Positions 1-6,861 of a stretch of 13,165 nucleotides of DNA are shown here, one piece after another. This DNA is from Candidatus Poribacteria bacterium (GTDB lineage Bacteria; Poribacteria; WGA-4E; WGA-3G). The DNA lies in contig VXZL01000669.1 of assembly GCA_009845505.1 (NCBI GenBank), forward strand, positions 1 to 13,165. Direction: 5' to 3'. The notes under the pieces are model-generated. The model was not told the DNA's origin. It ran no database searches and worked only from the letters and a program-made list of their open reading frames with translations. Made by a program: the position numbers and the translations under genes. Every line of letters begins with the position of its first letter. Within the stretch, counting starts at the first letter, position 1.

Positions 1-2
1 CT

Positions 3-248
3 TGGGTTCTTCACCAATTGATTGAAATTTATGTATTCATCGTTATAGGAAATGCCATTCTTTCTTGGTTTGTTTACGGCACGCAAAATTCAACTATCAG
101 GCAAATCTATTGGTGGACAAGTCGTATCGTAGATCCAGCTTTGACCCCGATTCGTAGAGCACTTGGACCCAGGACTCGAAATCTCGGTATCGATATTTCG
201 CCTTTTATCCTAATTTTTCTGCTAATGATCTTGAAAGGGCTGTTCTAA
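3..248 (+). CDS. yggT: YggT family membrane protein (5' end outside window)
   Basis: This is a small integral membrane protein of the YggT/YlmG family, which is linked to membrane and division-site functions but has no defined enzymatic activity. The visible part has an N-terminal hydrophobic helix containing the family signature ILSWF, a middle segment DPALTPIRRALGP that matches the conserved DPxLxPiRr motif, then IDISPFILIF leading into a second hydrophobic helix. A TTG at base 18 could serve as a start. However, the frame is open to the window edge and the upstream codons (WVLHQ) resemble a normal YggT N-terminus, so the gene is probably cut by the window. In many bacteria this gene lies a few genes upstream of ileS-lspA at the end of the division cluster. 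The next two genes here fit that order, but no ylmH or divIVA lies between. Confidence 0.85.
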   Translation, partial: WVLHQLIEIYVFIVIGNAILSWFVYGTQNSTIRQIYWWTSRIVDPALTPIRRALGPRTRNLGIDISPFILIFLLMILKGLF

Positions 249-260
249 CCATAAACAGAC

Positions 261-312
261 GGAGGGCGCAATCCGCTTGATGTCGTTAAAAACTGAAATG
301 CAATCTGCATAA
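261..312 (+). other. Orphan Shine-Dalgarno with an 11-codon ORF in the yggT/synthetase-like gap
   Basis: A strong ribosome-binding sequence, GGAGGG (261-266), has no recognisable gene behind it. Ten bases later a TTG (277), directly followed in frame by ATG (280), opens an ORF ending at TAA 310-312 and encoding MMSLKTEMQSA. It has no isoleucine codons, so an Ile-attenuation leader is unlikely. It may be a regulatory upstream ORF, a remnant of a lost gene, or chance. Confidence 0.2.
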
Positions 313-381
313 TAAACGGGACCTCACCAGAAGTCGATTCGCCAAAACTGTAAGTGCTTCAGGGACAAGCATACGAAAAAT

Positions 382-3051
382 ATGAAACAGGGAAATTCCG
401 CCGCAAAAAGCGCGACACGTAAACAGGGCAAAGCAAGCAAGGGACCAGAAAACGATTTGCTAACCGACCAAACACGAGAGAAAGTGATTTTGGATACTTG
501 GGCAAATGCCAATATTCATGCCGTAGTGAACAAAAAGACGAACACGGCAAGCGTCAAGACGCGGCAGACGCACCACAGTTCTGAAACCCAAGCTTATGTC
601 CTACGCGAGATGCCTACACCGGTCCATCTGCTAACCCTTGAAACGCTTTGTAGGAAGATTTGTCAGGACATCTTTCTCAAGGCTGAGTTAATGCAGGGGC
701 ATCAGGTCACATACGTCCCGGCATGGGAGACCTATCCGCTCTGGATTGAAGAACAGGTCATCGCAGCAGCAAAATCGAAATCTCCGCTCAAACTCTCTGT
801 CCTCCGCAAAAGGTGTCGTGCCCGGCACAAACAGGAATTAGAAATCCAAAAACAGAAATTCTATCAACTTGGTATCTTTGCTGATTGGGATACTTCACAG
901 AAGACGCTTGAATCGCGGCAAGAGGCAAGACTCATTGCCCTTATTAGCCGCTTACGAGATTCTGACTACCTCCACGATCTACCCCAACTGAGTCCGTGGT
1001 GTCCCAAATGCACAATCCCGCTGAACGAAGCAAATCTCATACAGATGCCAACAAAAGCATTGAACGGCTATGTAAAGTTTCCATTTAATGTGGGGTTGGA
1101 GGCATTTGGTACCAACGTCTTTTTTGCAGTGCAACTGCCATATCTCCGAGAAATAGCATGGACTACGGAACTCGGGATTAACGAGAACACTACCTATTGG
1201 CTTACGCAATTCGCAGATGAATTTCTGCTCTTTGCTGAACCCCAGTTGAAAAATTTTTGTCGGCGTCTTGCCAAAGGACAGCAGCGCCCCAAGCGTGTTA
1301 AAGAAATCAAAGCCGTTGAGCTCACACAGTACACCGTAGCACATCCACTCTTTCCATCAAAAGCGTTAAATATCACACTCGTTCCGCAACCTCTCCCTGA
1401 AAAACTGTCTAACTCGCAACCAACACCGTTTTTAAAATCTGGTGTTCTGCCGCTAAATCCTGCCCACGATCAACTCAGCTACGACCTCGCTCAAGAACTA
1501 AATATAGCCTCTACACCCATTTTCGATGAAACAGGAAGACTCACAGAAGAAGCCGGGCAACTGTGTGGCTTGTATTTATTTGATGCAGAAAAATTCATTA
1601 TCCCTCAATTGGAAAGATTTGGATACCTGCTGAAGACCTATAACGAAGAACGGCGTGAACTTCACTGCCCACGCTGCGAAGAATTAGCAGTCTTTCGCCC
1701 ATGTTCAAAATGGGTATTTTCCGTTTCCAACAACCACGCCACTTTCCAACTCCTCAACGCGCAAGACCATTGGGACAATTATGCGAATACTGAGCACAAA
1801 AACATTGCTGATGTCCGAAAGGCTGTCTCAAATTTCAGAGACTTACAGGTTTCCGCACAACGTCAATGGGGAATGCCGTTACCAATCCTTCTCTGTGACC
1901 AGTGTGACGAACCGCTCACGGATAAAAACACACTGAGTGCCATTCGGAATTCCATTCAGCGCGGCTTCGAATCTTGGTTCCGATTAAGTGTTGAGGAACT
2001 CCTACCTACCGATACACACTGCTCGAACTGTGACTCAAGCGAATTCCGCAAAGAAGCTACACTGATTGACGGACATTTCGCAAATTTACTCCAAACTATT
2101 GATAACTCTGATTTCAAGAAAGCACTCGGTGGTTCCACAAGCGTCATGTTTGTTCCACAACCAAGCACGAGTGATGCTGAGTGGATAAAATGGTTAGCCG
2201 AGATCAGCGTTATTTCCGCTGCACTTACCAGAAGTCGTCCAATTAAAGAAATTCAACCTTTTAAGCAACTAAAACTTAACATAATGCCTAAAATTGGCAG
2301 CGAAATTGAAATCGACGACACTTTCCTAAACAAATATCCAGCGGATGTTTCGCGCCTCGTTGCTATAACACCTAATCTCAGTACACAGCAAATTACCCAG
2401 CAACGACTTGAGAAAGTTGCCGAAGACCTTCTAATGGAGTATCAACAACTACAAACCTTGTTTGAACACATCAGCGTCCTACTCCACGGTTCGCTCCCAA
2501 GTGAAGGACACAACACCAAAAATCGAAATAGCAACAAAGATGATGCCAGTCACGCTCACCTTCCGAGCGCGCCCACAGAACTGAATATAAATAGTACTGA
2601 CAGCTCAACCGCTGATAAAAATTTAACTATTGATGCGCTTGCGGTAAACGTTACCGCACAACTTCTGCAAGACATAAGACAGATTTACGAAAATGGGCAG
2701 TTTCATGAAACCTGGAAAATGTTAACCGATTTTTGTGCACAAGATCTCAGTTTCTATGTGCACGCTATCGAATCCCGCGATGCCACACCACCTCACGCAG
2801 CATACGAGGCACTCACACAAATCAGCATCGCGTTGCTTCAACATTTCGCACCTCTGACACCCTTTTTGGCAGAACATTTCTATCGATTGATTTCTGTAGA
2901 TAACAAAACCGATAACCATAGCATTTTTCAAAAGAACTGGCATTCAGTGTCGCCTGCAATTCGGCAAAGTCTGCGGGCTTCCCAGACGAAGAAAAATGAT
3001 GCAAAAGCGGAATGGGAGGCACTTAGAAATGCCCACAATACAGAAGGGTAA
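382..3051 (+). CDS. Degenerate isoleucyl-tRNA synthetase-like protein (predicted pseudoenzyme)
   Basis: The 889-residue protein follows the class Ia IleRS plan from end to end. Clear IleRS echoes are MQGHQVTYVPAWETYPLWIE (104-123), WCPKC (206-210), VKFPF (231-235), FDETGRLTEEA (381-391), HCPRC near 428-432 followed by VFRPCSKWVFSV, QRQWGMPLP (493-501), EFRKEATLID (554-563), LNKYPADVSRL (649-659), and an anticodon-binding-like helical region (750-835, with TDFCAQDLSFY and APLTPFLAEHFY). The key motifs are lost in my by-eye alignment. HIGH becomes TLET (85-88), KMSK becomes IMPK (634-637), and the GWDxHGLPIE block loses D, H and G. The editing residues equivalent to E. coli His333 and Asp342 become Pro357 and Ser366, and DVWFDSG becomes DGHFANL. 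A polar Ser/Asn/Asp-rich linker spans about 702-748, and the C-terminal zinc module of many IleRS is absent. No good Shine-Dalgarno precedes the ATG. It sits in the ileS slot between yggT and lspA and overlaps lspA by 23 bp. The ORF is intact, so I infer a retained non-catalytic protein, perhaps tRNA-binding. Homology is near certain; the function is unknown. Confidence 0.88.
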   Translation: MKQGNSAAKSATRKQGKASKGPENDLLTDQTREKVILDTWANANIHAVVNKKTNTASVKTRQTHHSSETQAYVLREMPTPVHLLTLETLCRKICQDIFLKAELMQGHQVTYVPAWETYPLWIEEQVIAAAKSKSPLKLSVLRKRCRARHKQELEIQKQKFYQLGIFADWDTSQKTLESRQEARLIALISRLRDSDYLHDLPQLSPWCPKCTIPLNEANLIQMPTKALNGYVKFPFNVGLEAFGTNVFFAVQLPYLREIAWTTELGINENTTYWLTQFADEFLLFAEPQLKNFCRRLAKGQQRPKRVKEIKAVELTQYTVAHPLFPSKALNITLVPQPLPEKLSNSQPTPFLKSGVLPLNPAHDQLSYDLAQELNIASTPIFDETGRLTEEAGQLCGLYLFDAEKFIIPQLERFGYLLKTYNEERRELHCPRCEELAVFRPCSKWVFSVSNNHATFQLLNAQDHWDNYANTEHKNIADVRKAVSNFRDLQVSAQRQWGMPLPILLCDQCDEPLTDKNTLSAIRNSIQRGFESWFRLSVEELLPTDTHCSNCDSSEFRKEATLIDGHFANLLQTIDNSDFKKALGGSTSVMFVPQPSTSDAEWIKWLAEISVISAALTRSRPIKEIQPFKQLKLNIMPKIGSEIEIDDTFLNKYPADVSRLVAITPNLSTQQITQQRLEKVAEDLLMEYQQLQTLFEHISVLLHGSLPSEGHNTKNRNSNKDDASHAHLPSAPTELNINSTDSSTADKNLTIDALAVNVTAQLLQDIRQIYENGQFHETWKMLTDFCAQDLSFYVHAIESRDATPPHAAYEALTQISIALLQHFAPLTPFLAEHFYRLISVDNKTDNHSIFQKNWHSVSPAIRQSLRASQTKKNDAKAEWEALRNAHNTEG

Positions 3052-3541
3052 AAAATTTAGCTGGCAGACCGCTATCCCGTTAATCAGCGTAGCAATACCG
3101 ATGCTAATACTTGATTGGACCAGCAAATGGCTCGTGCAAATGCATATCACTCAGATTACAGAGGTAATTCCGATTATCCCTGGCTTCTTTAATTTGCGGC
3201 ACGATAGAAATACTGGCGCGGCTTTCGGTGTGCTTGCTGGACACAGAATCTTACTTATTTTGATTACCCTTGCCGCCTTAGTCTTTATCTTCGCGTACTA
3301 TCTACGATTTAAGGAGAGCCGTTGGATGCAAATCTCGCTCGGTTTTCTGCTTGGAGGCGCCATTGGAAACTTCATTGATCGTATCCGTTTGGGTGAAGTC
3401 GTTGACTTCCTTCAATTCGGCATAGCAAGCAAGGGACTGTTTTGGCCAACCTTCAACATTGCCGATGTCTCAGTTTGCATCGGAGCGGGTATGCTAATCG
3501 TTTATCTCTTCCGCAATCGTAATGAGACCTATCAAAGTTGA
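3029..3541 (+). CDS. lspA: Lipoprotein signal peptidase (signal peptidase II)
   Basis: LspA is the inner-membrane aspartyl protease that removes the signal peptide from prolipoproteins after lipidation of the +1 cysteine. The 170-residue protein has four hydrophobic segments. It carries all family motifs: LDWTSKW (28-34), NTGAAFG (61-67), GNFIDR (113-118) and FNIADVSV (142-149). The two catalytic aspartates are D117 and D146. I chose the ATG at 3029 because GGGAGG (3014-3019) lies nine bases upstream. An in-frame ATG at 2996 would add 11 residues but has no ribosome-binding site. The gene begins inside the 3' end of the synthetase-like gene (23 bp overlap), so the two are probably translationally coupled. 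A substrate candidate in this window is the lipoprotein at 9839. Confidence 0.95.
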   Translation: MPTIQKGKKFSWQTAIPLISVAIPMLILDWTSKWLVQMHITQITEVIPIIPGFFNLRHDRNTGAAFGVLAGHRILLILITLAALVFIFAYYLRFKESRWMQISLGFLLGGAIGNFIDRIRLGEVVDFLQFGIASKGLFWPTFNIADVSVCIGAGMLIVYLFRNRNETYQS

Positions 3542-3623
3542 CTTTCTGGAGTCGCAGAAACAGGCTCGTGAGCTTATTAAGAAATCAAATACCACTTTTA
3601 TCAGGGACCTAACGTATGTATAA
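3522..3623 (+). CDS. Possible 33-residue small protein bridging lspA and the next gene
   Basis: An ATG inside the last codons of lspA opens a different frame that runs through the whole lspA/3616 gap and stops just inside the next gene. The predicted peptide is charged and soluble-looking, with a Lys/Arg/Glu/Gln-rich middle (SQKQARELIKKS). Overlap at both ends is typical of coupled operon genes, and it fills a gap that otherwise has no content. Against it, there is no Shine-Dalgarno and I do not recognise the sequence. It could equally be a chance ORF. Confidence 0.22.
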   Translation: MRPIKVDFLESQKQARELIKKSNTTFIRDLTYV

Positions 3624-4176
3624 ATTCACCATTCAGTTACTCGCGCTCAGCTTAATCGCCCTTTTTTTGGCATCCGAGGCAACGGCACAATTTCAACCCC
3701 CTCCAGATCAGAAGACGCAAGAAGAGCATCCAGAGGACTATAGTGAAAGCGCGTTGCGCCGCTTTGAGATTATCACTTTAAGTTCACTGCCGTTCGTCGC
3801 TGTTCACAGTTACGCCATCGTTCGTGGTATAAAAATGTACACTGAAAATCAATTCGCACCTGAGTTATCCCCTGCGGACTATCGGATCATCGGCGCCGGT
3901 GCCGTCTCTTTATCTCTGTTTATCGGATTATGGGATTGGTTACATACCCGCAAAGTAGACCGTTCTGCCCCGCGTATCCCTGAGCGAACACCGCCTGAAC
4001 CCCCCGAAGAGGAAGAACCTACTGAAGGCCCAATCGCTCGCCTATCAAACACCACGCCTTATGCAGCAAAATACAGAAATAGGTCTCTACACGAATCAAT
4101 GAACAAGGGACTGAACAGATGGGCAAGCGAACCGGCTGCCGGTCTCGCTATACCGCTCCTTCAAATTCGTTTTTGA
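3616..4176 (+). CDS. Hypothetical exported or membrane protein
   Basis: I do not recognise a family. Residues 1-25 form a signal peptide (hydrophobic core LLALSLIALFLA, likely cleavage after ATA). The mature part has two moderately hydrophobic segments: roughly 52-72 (ITLSSLPFVAVHSYAIV) and 91-108 (IIGAGAVSLSLFIGLWDW). A proline/glutamate-rich stretch follows (RTPPEPPEEEEPTEGP, about 124-139). The protein ends in LAIPLLQIRF, and a terminal phenylalanine after alternating hydrophobics recalls the C-terminal signal of outer-membrane beta-barrels. The chain looks too short for a standard barrel, so the two segments may be inner-membrane helices instead. The ATG has AGGGA (3603-3607) eight bases upstream. 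It lies between lspA and fmt in the same direction, so it is probably in the same operon. Confidence 0.75.
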   Translation: MYKFTIQLLALSLIALFLASEATAQFQPPPDQKTQEEHPEDYSESALRRFEIITLSSLPFVAVHSYAIVRGIKMYTENQFAPELSPADYRIIGAGAVSLSLFIGLWDWLHTRKVDRSAPRIPERTPPEPPEEEEPTEGPIARLSNTTPYAAKYRNRSLHESMNKGLNRWASEPAAGLAIPLLQIRF

Positions 4177-4213
4177 ATTCGGTTAATCTGTCGAAAAACT
4201 GCACAACTATAAA

Positions 4214-5164
4214 ATGCGCATTCTCTTTATGGGGACCAGCGAATTTGCTGTTCCAGCACTCAGAGCACTCATTTCAGGCGATTTTGAACTTATCGGTGTT
4301 GTCACACAACCCGACCGACCAAGCGGGCGCGGAAAACGACTCAATTCATCACCCGTCAAAGTCGCCGCAACAGAACACAAACTCCCTATCTATCAACCTG
4401 AACGGGCGAGGAAACTGAACTTCGTGCGTACGCTTAAGGACCTCGCGCCGGATGTAATTGTTGTCGCCGCTTTCGGTCAACTTTTGCCACAGACAGTCTT
4501 GGACATCCCGCCATGTGGAACCATCAACCTACATCCTTCTCTCCTCCCGAAGTACCGTGGTGCTGCACCGATCCAGTGGGCATTAATCAATGGAGAAAGC
4601 GAAACGGGTGTGACGCTTATGTTACTGGATGCGGGTGAAGATACTGGCGATATTATCTGCGCTGAACGAATTCCCATCAGAGATGGGGATACGGCTTTAA
4701 CGCTGACTGAACAGTTAGCCACGCTTGGTGCGAAACAACTTGTTCAGGTGCTATCAAAGATGCCGAAGAACGCGCCACCTCCAGCAACGCCGCAGAACGA
4801 CGCGGCGGCAACACATGCCCCGCGGCTGACAAAGGAAACTGGACACATTAACTGGAATCAACCGGCAGTCGCAATCCACAATCTTGTGAGAGGGACAGCC
4901 ATCTGGCCAGGTGCGTATACTTTCTTCCGCGAGAATCTTCGGCTTAAGATCGTTGATTGCCAACCAGAGACACAAGTATCTGCTTTACCACCGGGAACCC
5001 TTGAAATCGTAGATAGACAAAAACTATTTGTCGCCACAACAGAAGGAACACTCCAACTCCTGCAAATCCAGCCAGCAACGAAAAAAACGATGGAAGCACG
5101 CGATTTTATCAACGGGTACCAACTCCGAACAGGCGAGCGATTCTTGGAACACATACAACAATGA
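4214..5164 (+). CDS. fmt: Methionyl-tRNA formyltransferase
   Basis: Fmt transfers a formyl group from 10-formyl-tetrahydrofolate to Met-tRNAfMet, making the initiator tRNA in the cytoplasm. The 316-residue protein is full length. The N-terminal Rossmann-like formyltransferase domain (1 to about 200) begins with RILFMGTSEFAVPAL. It has the folate-site signature NLHPSLLPKYRGAAPIQ (105-121) and DAGEDTGDI (139-147). The catalytic triad equivalents are N105, H107 and D143. The C-terminal tRNA-binding beta-barrel domain starts near 205 (NWNQPAVAIHNLVRGTAIWPGAY). No clear Shine-Dalgarno precedes the ATG. The stop overlaps the start of the PASTA gene (ATGA, 5161-5164), implying translational coupling. 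The def gene, a usual neighbour, is not in the window. Confidence 0.97.
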   Translation: MRILFMGTSEFAVPALRALISGDFELIGVVTQPDRPSGRGKRLNSSPVKVAATEHKLPIYQPERARKLNFVRTLKDLAPDVIVVAAFGQLLPQTVLDIPPCGTINLHPSLLPKYRGAAPIQWALINGESETGVTLMLLDAGEDTGDIICAERIPIRDGDTALTLTEQLATLGAKQLVQVLSKMPKNAPPPATPQNDAAATHAPRLTKETGHINWNQPAVAIHNLVRGTAIWPGAYTFFRENLRLKIVDCQPETQVSALPPGTLEIVDRQKLFVATTEGTLQLLQIQPATKKTMEARDFINGYQLRTGERFLEHIQQ

Positions 5165-6135
5165 ATAGCCTTAATAATACTCTATTCGCTACATTCAAAG
5201 TCTTGCTCTATCTCTTAATTCTGCTTGGTATAGTAGGTTTGTTGATTGTCTTCATTATTATCCCAAAATGGATTCGGACTGAGGAGGTGCTTGTCCCCAA
5301 TATCACCGGCAAAACCTACTATGAAGCCATCCGTATCCTTGACGATGCCGGCCTCCAACCTGCAAAAACCATCCAAGAAGCGAGTAGTGATGCGCCTAAG
5401 GGTGAAATCGTTGCACAAAATCCGCAAGCCAATTTTAGAATCAAGTACTACCAACCCGTCCATATCACAGTGAGTATTGGTGTGGAATTAACGCCTGTCC
5501 CGTCTGTCATTGGTAAATCACAGGAGGCGGCTTTTGATGCACTTACATCTGCTGGATTTCGCCCAAATCGGGTATCGTCTGTCCATTCTGAAAATTATGT
5601 GCAAGGCACCGTCATTGCGCAGACACCACCGGAAGGTGGAGGTCAACGGCGCGGAAGTTCAGTCAATCTTCTCGTGAGCCGCGGCTCGACCCCACAATCC
5701 ATACAACTCCCGAATTTCCAAAGCCAACTCGCTAACGATGTCGTGTCTACACTCGAAGGGGTCGGACTAAAAATTGAAACACAATATAGCTCACATCCGA
5801 CAATCCCGGAAGGGGCAATTATTACCCATAAACCCGCAGCCGGCGCGATGGTCCAAACAGATGACCTTGTTCTTTTAGAAATTAGCGGGGTAAGAACAAA
5901 TGAAAATATTGGTAAACCTCTACCCTTCAAACACACTGTCAGTGAGGAAGGCAATTTGTCACGCCATATCAAAATTGTTATAATTGACGATTATGGTGAA
6001 CGCACTGAAATAAATCAACGTTATGCACCGGGCACAGTGATTGATTTGGAACGAAAAGCGGTGCGGGTCTTCGGAAAAACACGGGTGCTTATCTACGAAA
6101 ATGGTGAAAAATTACCTGAAGTGATTTATAATTAA
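5161..6135 (+). CDS. Membrane-anchored PASTA-repeat protein without a kinase domain
   Basis: PASTA domains bind peptidoglycan fragments or mediate protein contacts. They usually form the outer part of PrkC/PknB serine-threonine kinases or penicillin-binding proteins. This 324-residue protein has a very short cytoplasmic start, one transmembrane helix (about 12-34), and three PASTA repeats at about 41-107, 109-175 and 180-243. Each repeat begins with a VPxxxGKxxxEA-like motif (VPNITGKTYYEA; VPSVIGKSQEAA; the third is divergent, LPNFQSQLANDV) and contains QxP or KPAAG. A separate C-terminal domain (about 255-324) contains IKIVIIDDYGERTEI and VRVFGKTRVLIYENG. From memory it resembles the domain that follows PASTA repeats in clostridial PrkC kinases. 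There is no kinase domain. It overlaps fmt by four bases and is followed in the same frame by rpe. Probable role: cell-wall sensing or binding at the periplasmic face. Confidence 0.9.
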   Translation: MNSLNNTLFATFKVLLYLLILLGIVGLLIVFIIIPKWIRTEEVLVPNITGKTYYEAIRILDDAGLQPAKTIQEASSDAPKGEIVAQNPQANFRIKYYQPVHITVSIGVELTPVPSVIGKSQEAAFDALTSAGFRPNRVSSVHSENYVQGTVIAQTPPEGGGQRRGSSVNLLVSRGSTPQSIQLPNFQSQLANDVVSTLEGVGLKIETQYSSHPTIPEGAIITHKPAAGAMVQTDDLVLLEISGVRTNENIGKPLPFKHTVSEEGNLSRHIKIVIIDDYGERTEINQRYAPGTVIDLERKAVRVFGKTRVLIYENGEKLPEVIYN

Positions 6136-6143
6136 GAAAAACT

Positions 6144-6150
6144 GAGGAGA
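6144..6150 (+). promoter_or_regulatory. Shine-Dalgarno that sets the rpe start
   Basis: GAGGAGA lies nine bases after the PASTA stop codon and six bases before ATT 6157. No ATG, GTG or TTG occurs in the rpe frame between the PASTA stop and the ATG at 6250. This site therefore argues for initiation at the AUU. Confidence 0.7.
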
Positions 6151-6156
6151 ACGGAA

Positions 6157-6816
6157 ATTCCTACACCTAAGATTGCCCCCTCACTACTCGCCGCCGACTT
6201 TAGTTGCCTCGGTGAAGAGGTCAAACGCATCGTCGCCGCTGGTGCTGATATGCTGCATTTCGATGTAATGGACGGTGAATTCGTTCCGAATTTTGGTATC
6301 AGCCCGCCCTTCATCGCTGCCGTGCGCCAAATAACACAGGTCGCTTTTGATGTCCATATTATGGTGACGCACCCGCTCCGCTATATCGACGCACTTGCTG
6401 CAGCAGGTGCTGATATAATCACCTTCCACATCGAAAGTGAAGACGATCCAGAAATGGTAATTGCCGCAATTAAAGCACACGGACTTAAAAGTGGACTCGC
6501 ACTTTCGCCAAAAACACCGATCTCCACAGTTATACCGTATCTCTCGGATATTGACTTAGCCCTACCAATGAGCGTTGAACCCGGATTCGGCGGTCAAGCC
6601 TTCCAACACAATGCCCTTGAGAAAATAGCAGCATTGCATCAAATGAACCTGAAACTGGAGCAGCCGCTTGAGATCTCCGTCGATGGCGGTGTAACTACAG
6701 AAATCGCACCCCTTGCGACTCGTCAGGGCGCGACGATCCTCGTGGCAGGCACTGCTATCTTTAGCAGTGAACAACCGCGGGCAGTCATTGAAAAGCTTCG
6801 TAGTGCTGCAGCTTAA
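6157..6816 (+). CDS. rpe: Ribulose-phosphate 3-epimerase, predicted AUU start
   Basis: Rpe interconverts ribulose 5-phosphate and xylulose 5-phosphate in the pentose phosphate pathway. It is a metal-dependent TIM barrel. With an AUU start the protein is 219 residues, the usual family length, and begins MPTPKIAPSLLAADF, the normal N-terminus. Signatures are HFDVMDGEFVPN (34-45), DVHIMV (65-70), VEPGFGGQAF (140-149), DGG (176-178) and GATILVAGTAIF (191-202). Metal ligands are H34, D36, H67 and D176, and D36 and D176 are also the acid/base pair. Starting at the first ATG (6250) would delete residues 1-31, including the first beta strand and conserved S9, so it cannot be right. The gene lies 21 bases after the PASTA stop and in the same frame. 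ACG (6151) or CTG (6142) are alternative starts with worse spacing. A base-call error or stop readthrough is possible. Confidence 0.93.
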   Translation: MPTPKIAPSLLAADFSCLGEEVKRIVAAGADMLHFDVMDGEFVPNFGISPPFIAAVRQITQVAFDVHIMVTHPLRYIDALAAAGADIITFHIESEDDPEMVIAAIKAHGLKSGLALSPKTPISTVIPYLSDIDLALPMSVEPGFGGQAFQHNALEKIAALHQMNLKLEQPLEISVDGGVTTEIAPLATRQGATILVAGTAIFSSEQPRAVIEKLRSAAA

Positions 6817-6861
6817 CGCGTTGGCACCAAATCTCTATAGTATAAAGGGGGACCATAACAG

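Noticed and set aside
18..20. TTG start for yggT
   Set aside because: The frame is open to the window edge with YggT-like residues upstream and no Shine-Dalgarno before the TTG, so I treat the gene as cut by the window.
249..381. T-box riboswitch upstream of the synthetase-like gene
   Set aside because: The gap is only 133 bases, and I see no AGGGTGGNACCGCG-like T-box sequence or terminator/antiterminator pair. GGGACC near 318 is not enough.
382..3051. Calling this an active ileS or a pseudogene
   Set aside because: Active-site motifs are missing, so the name ileS would mislead. The ORF is intact over 889 codons with family-like conserved blocks, so a decayed pseudogene is not supported either.
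4208..4213. TATAAA directly before the fmt ATG as a promoter
   Set aside because: No -35 at a suitable distance, and transcription would start inside the gene. Readthrough from upstream is more likely.
6250..6816. rpe starting at the first ATG
   Set aside because: It would remove the first beta strand and conserved Ser of the TIM barrel. The codons upstream clearly encode the normal Rpe N-terminus.
6821..6846. Promoter before rsmE (TTGGCA ... TATAAA)
   Set aside because: The spacer is only 14 bases and the gap is short, so co-transcription with rpe is simpler.
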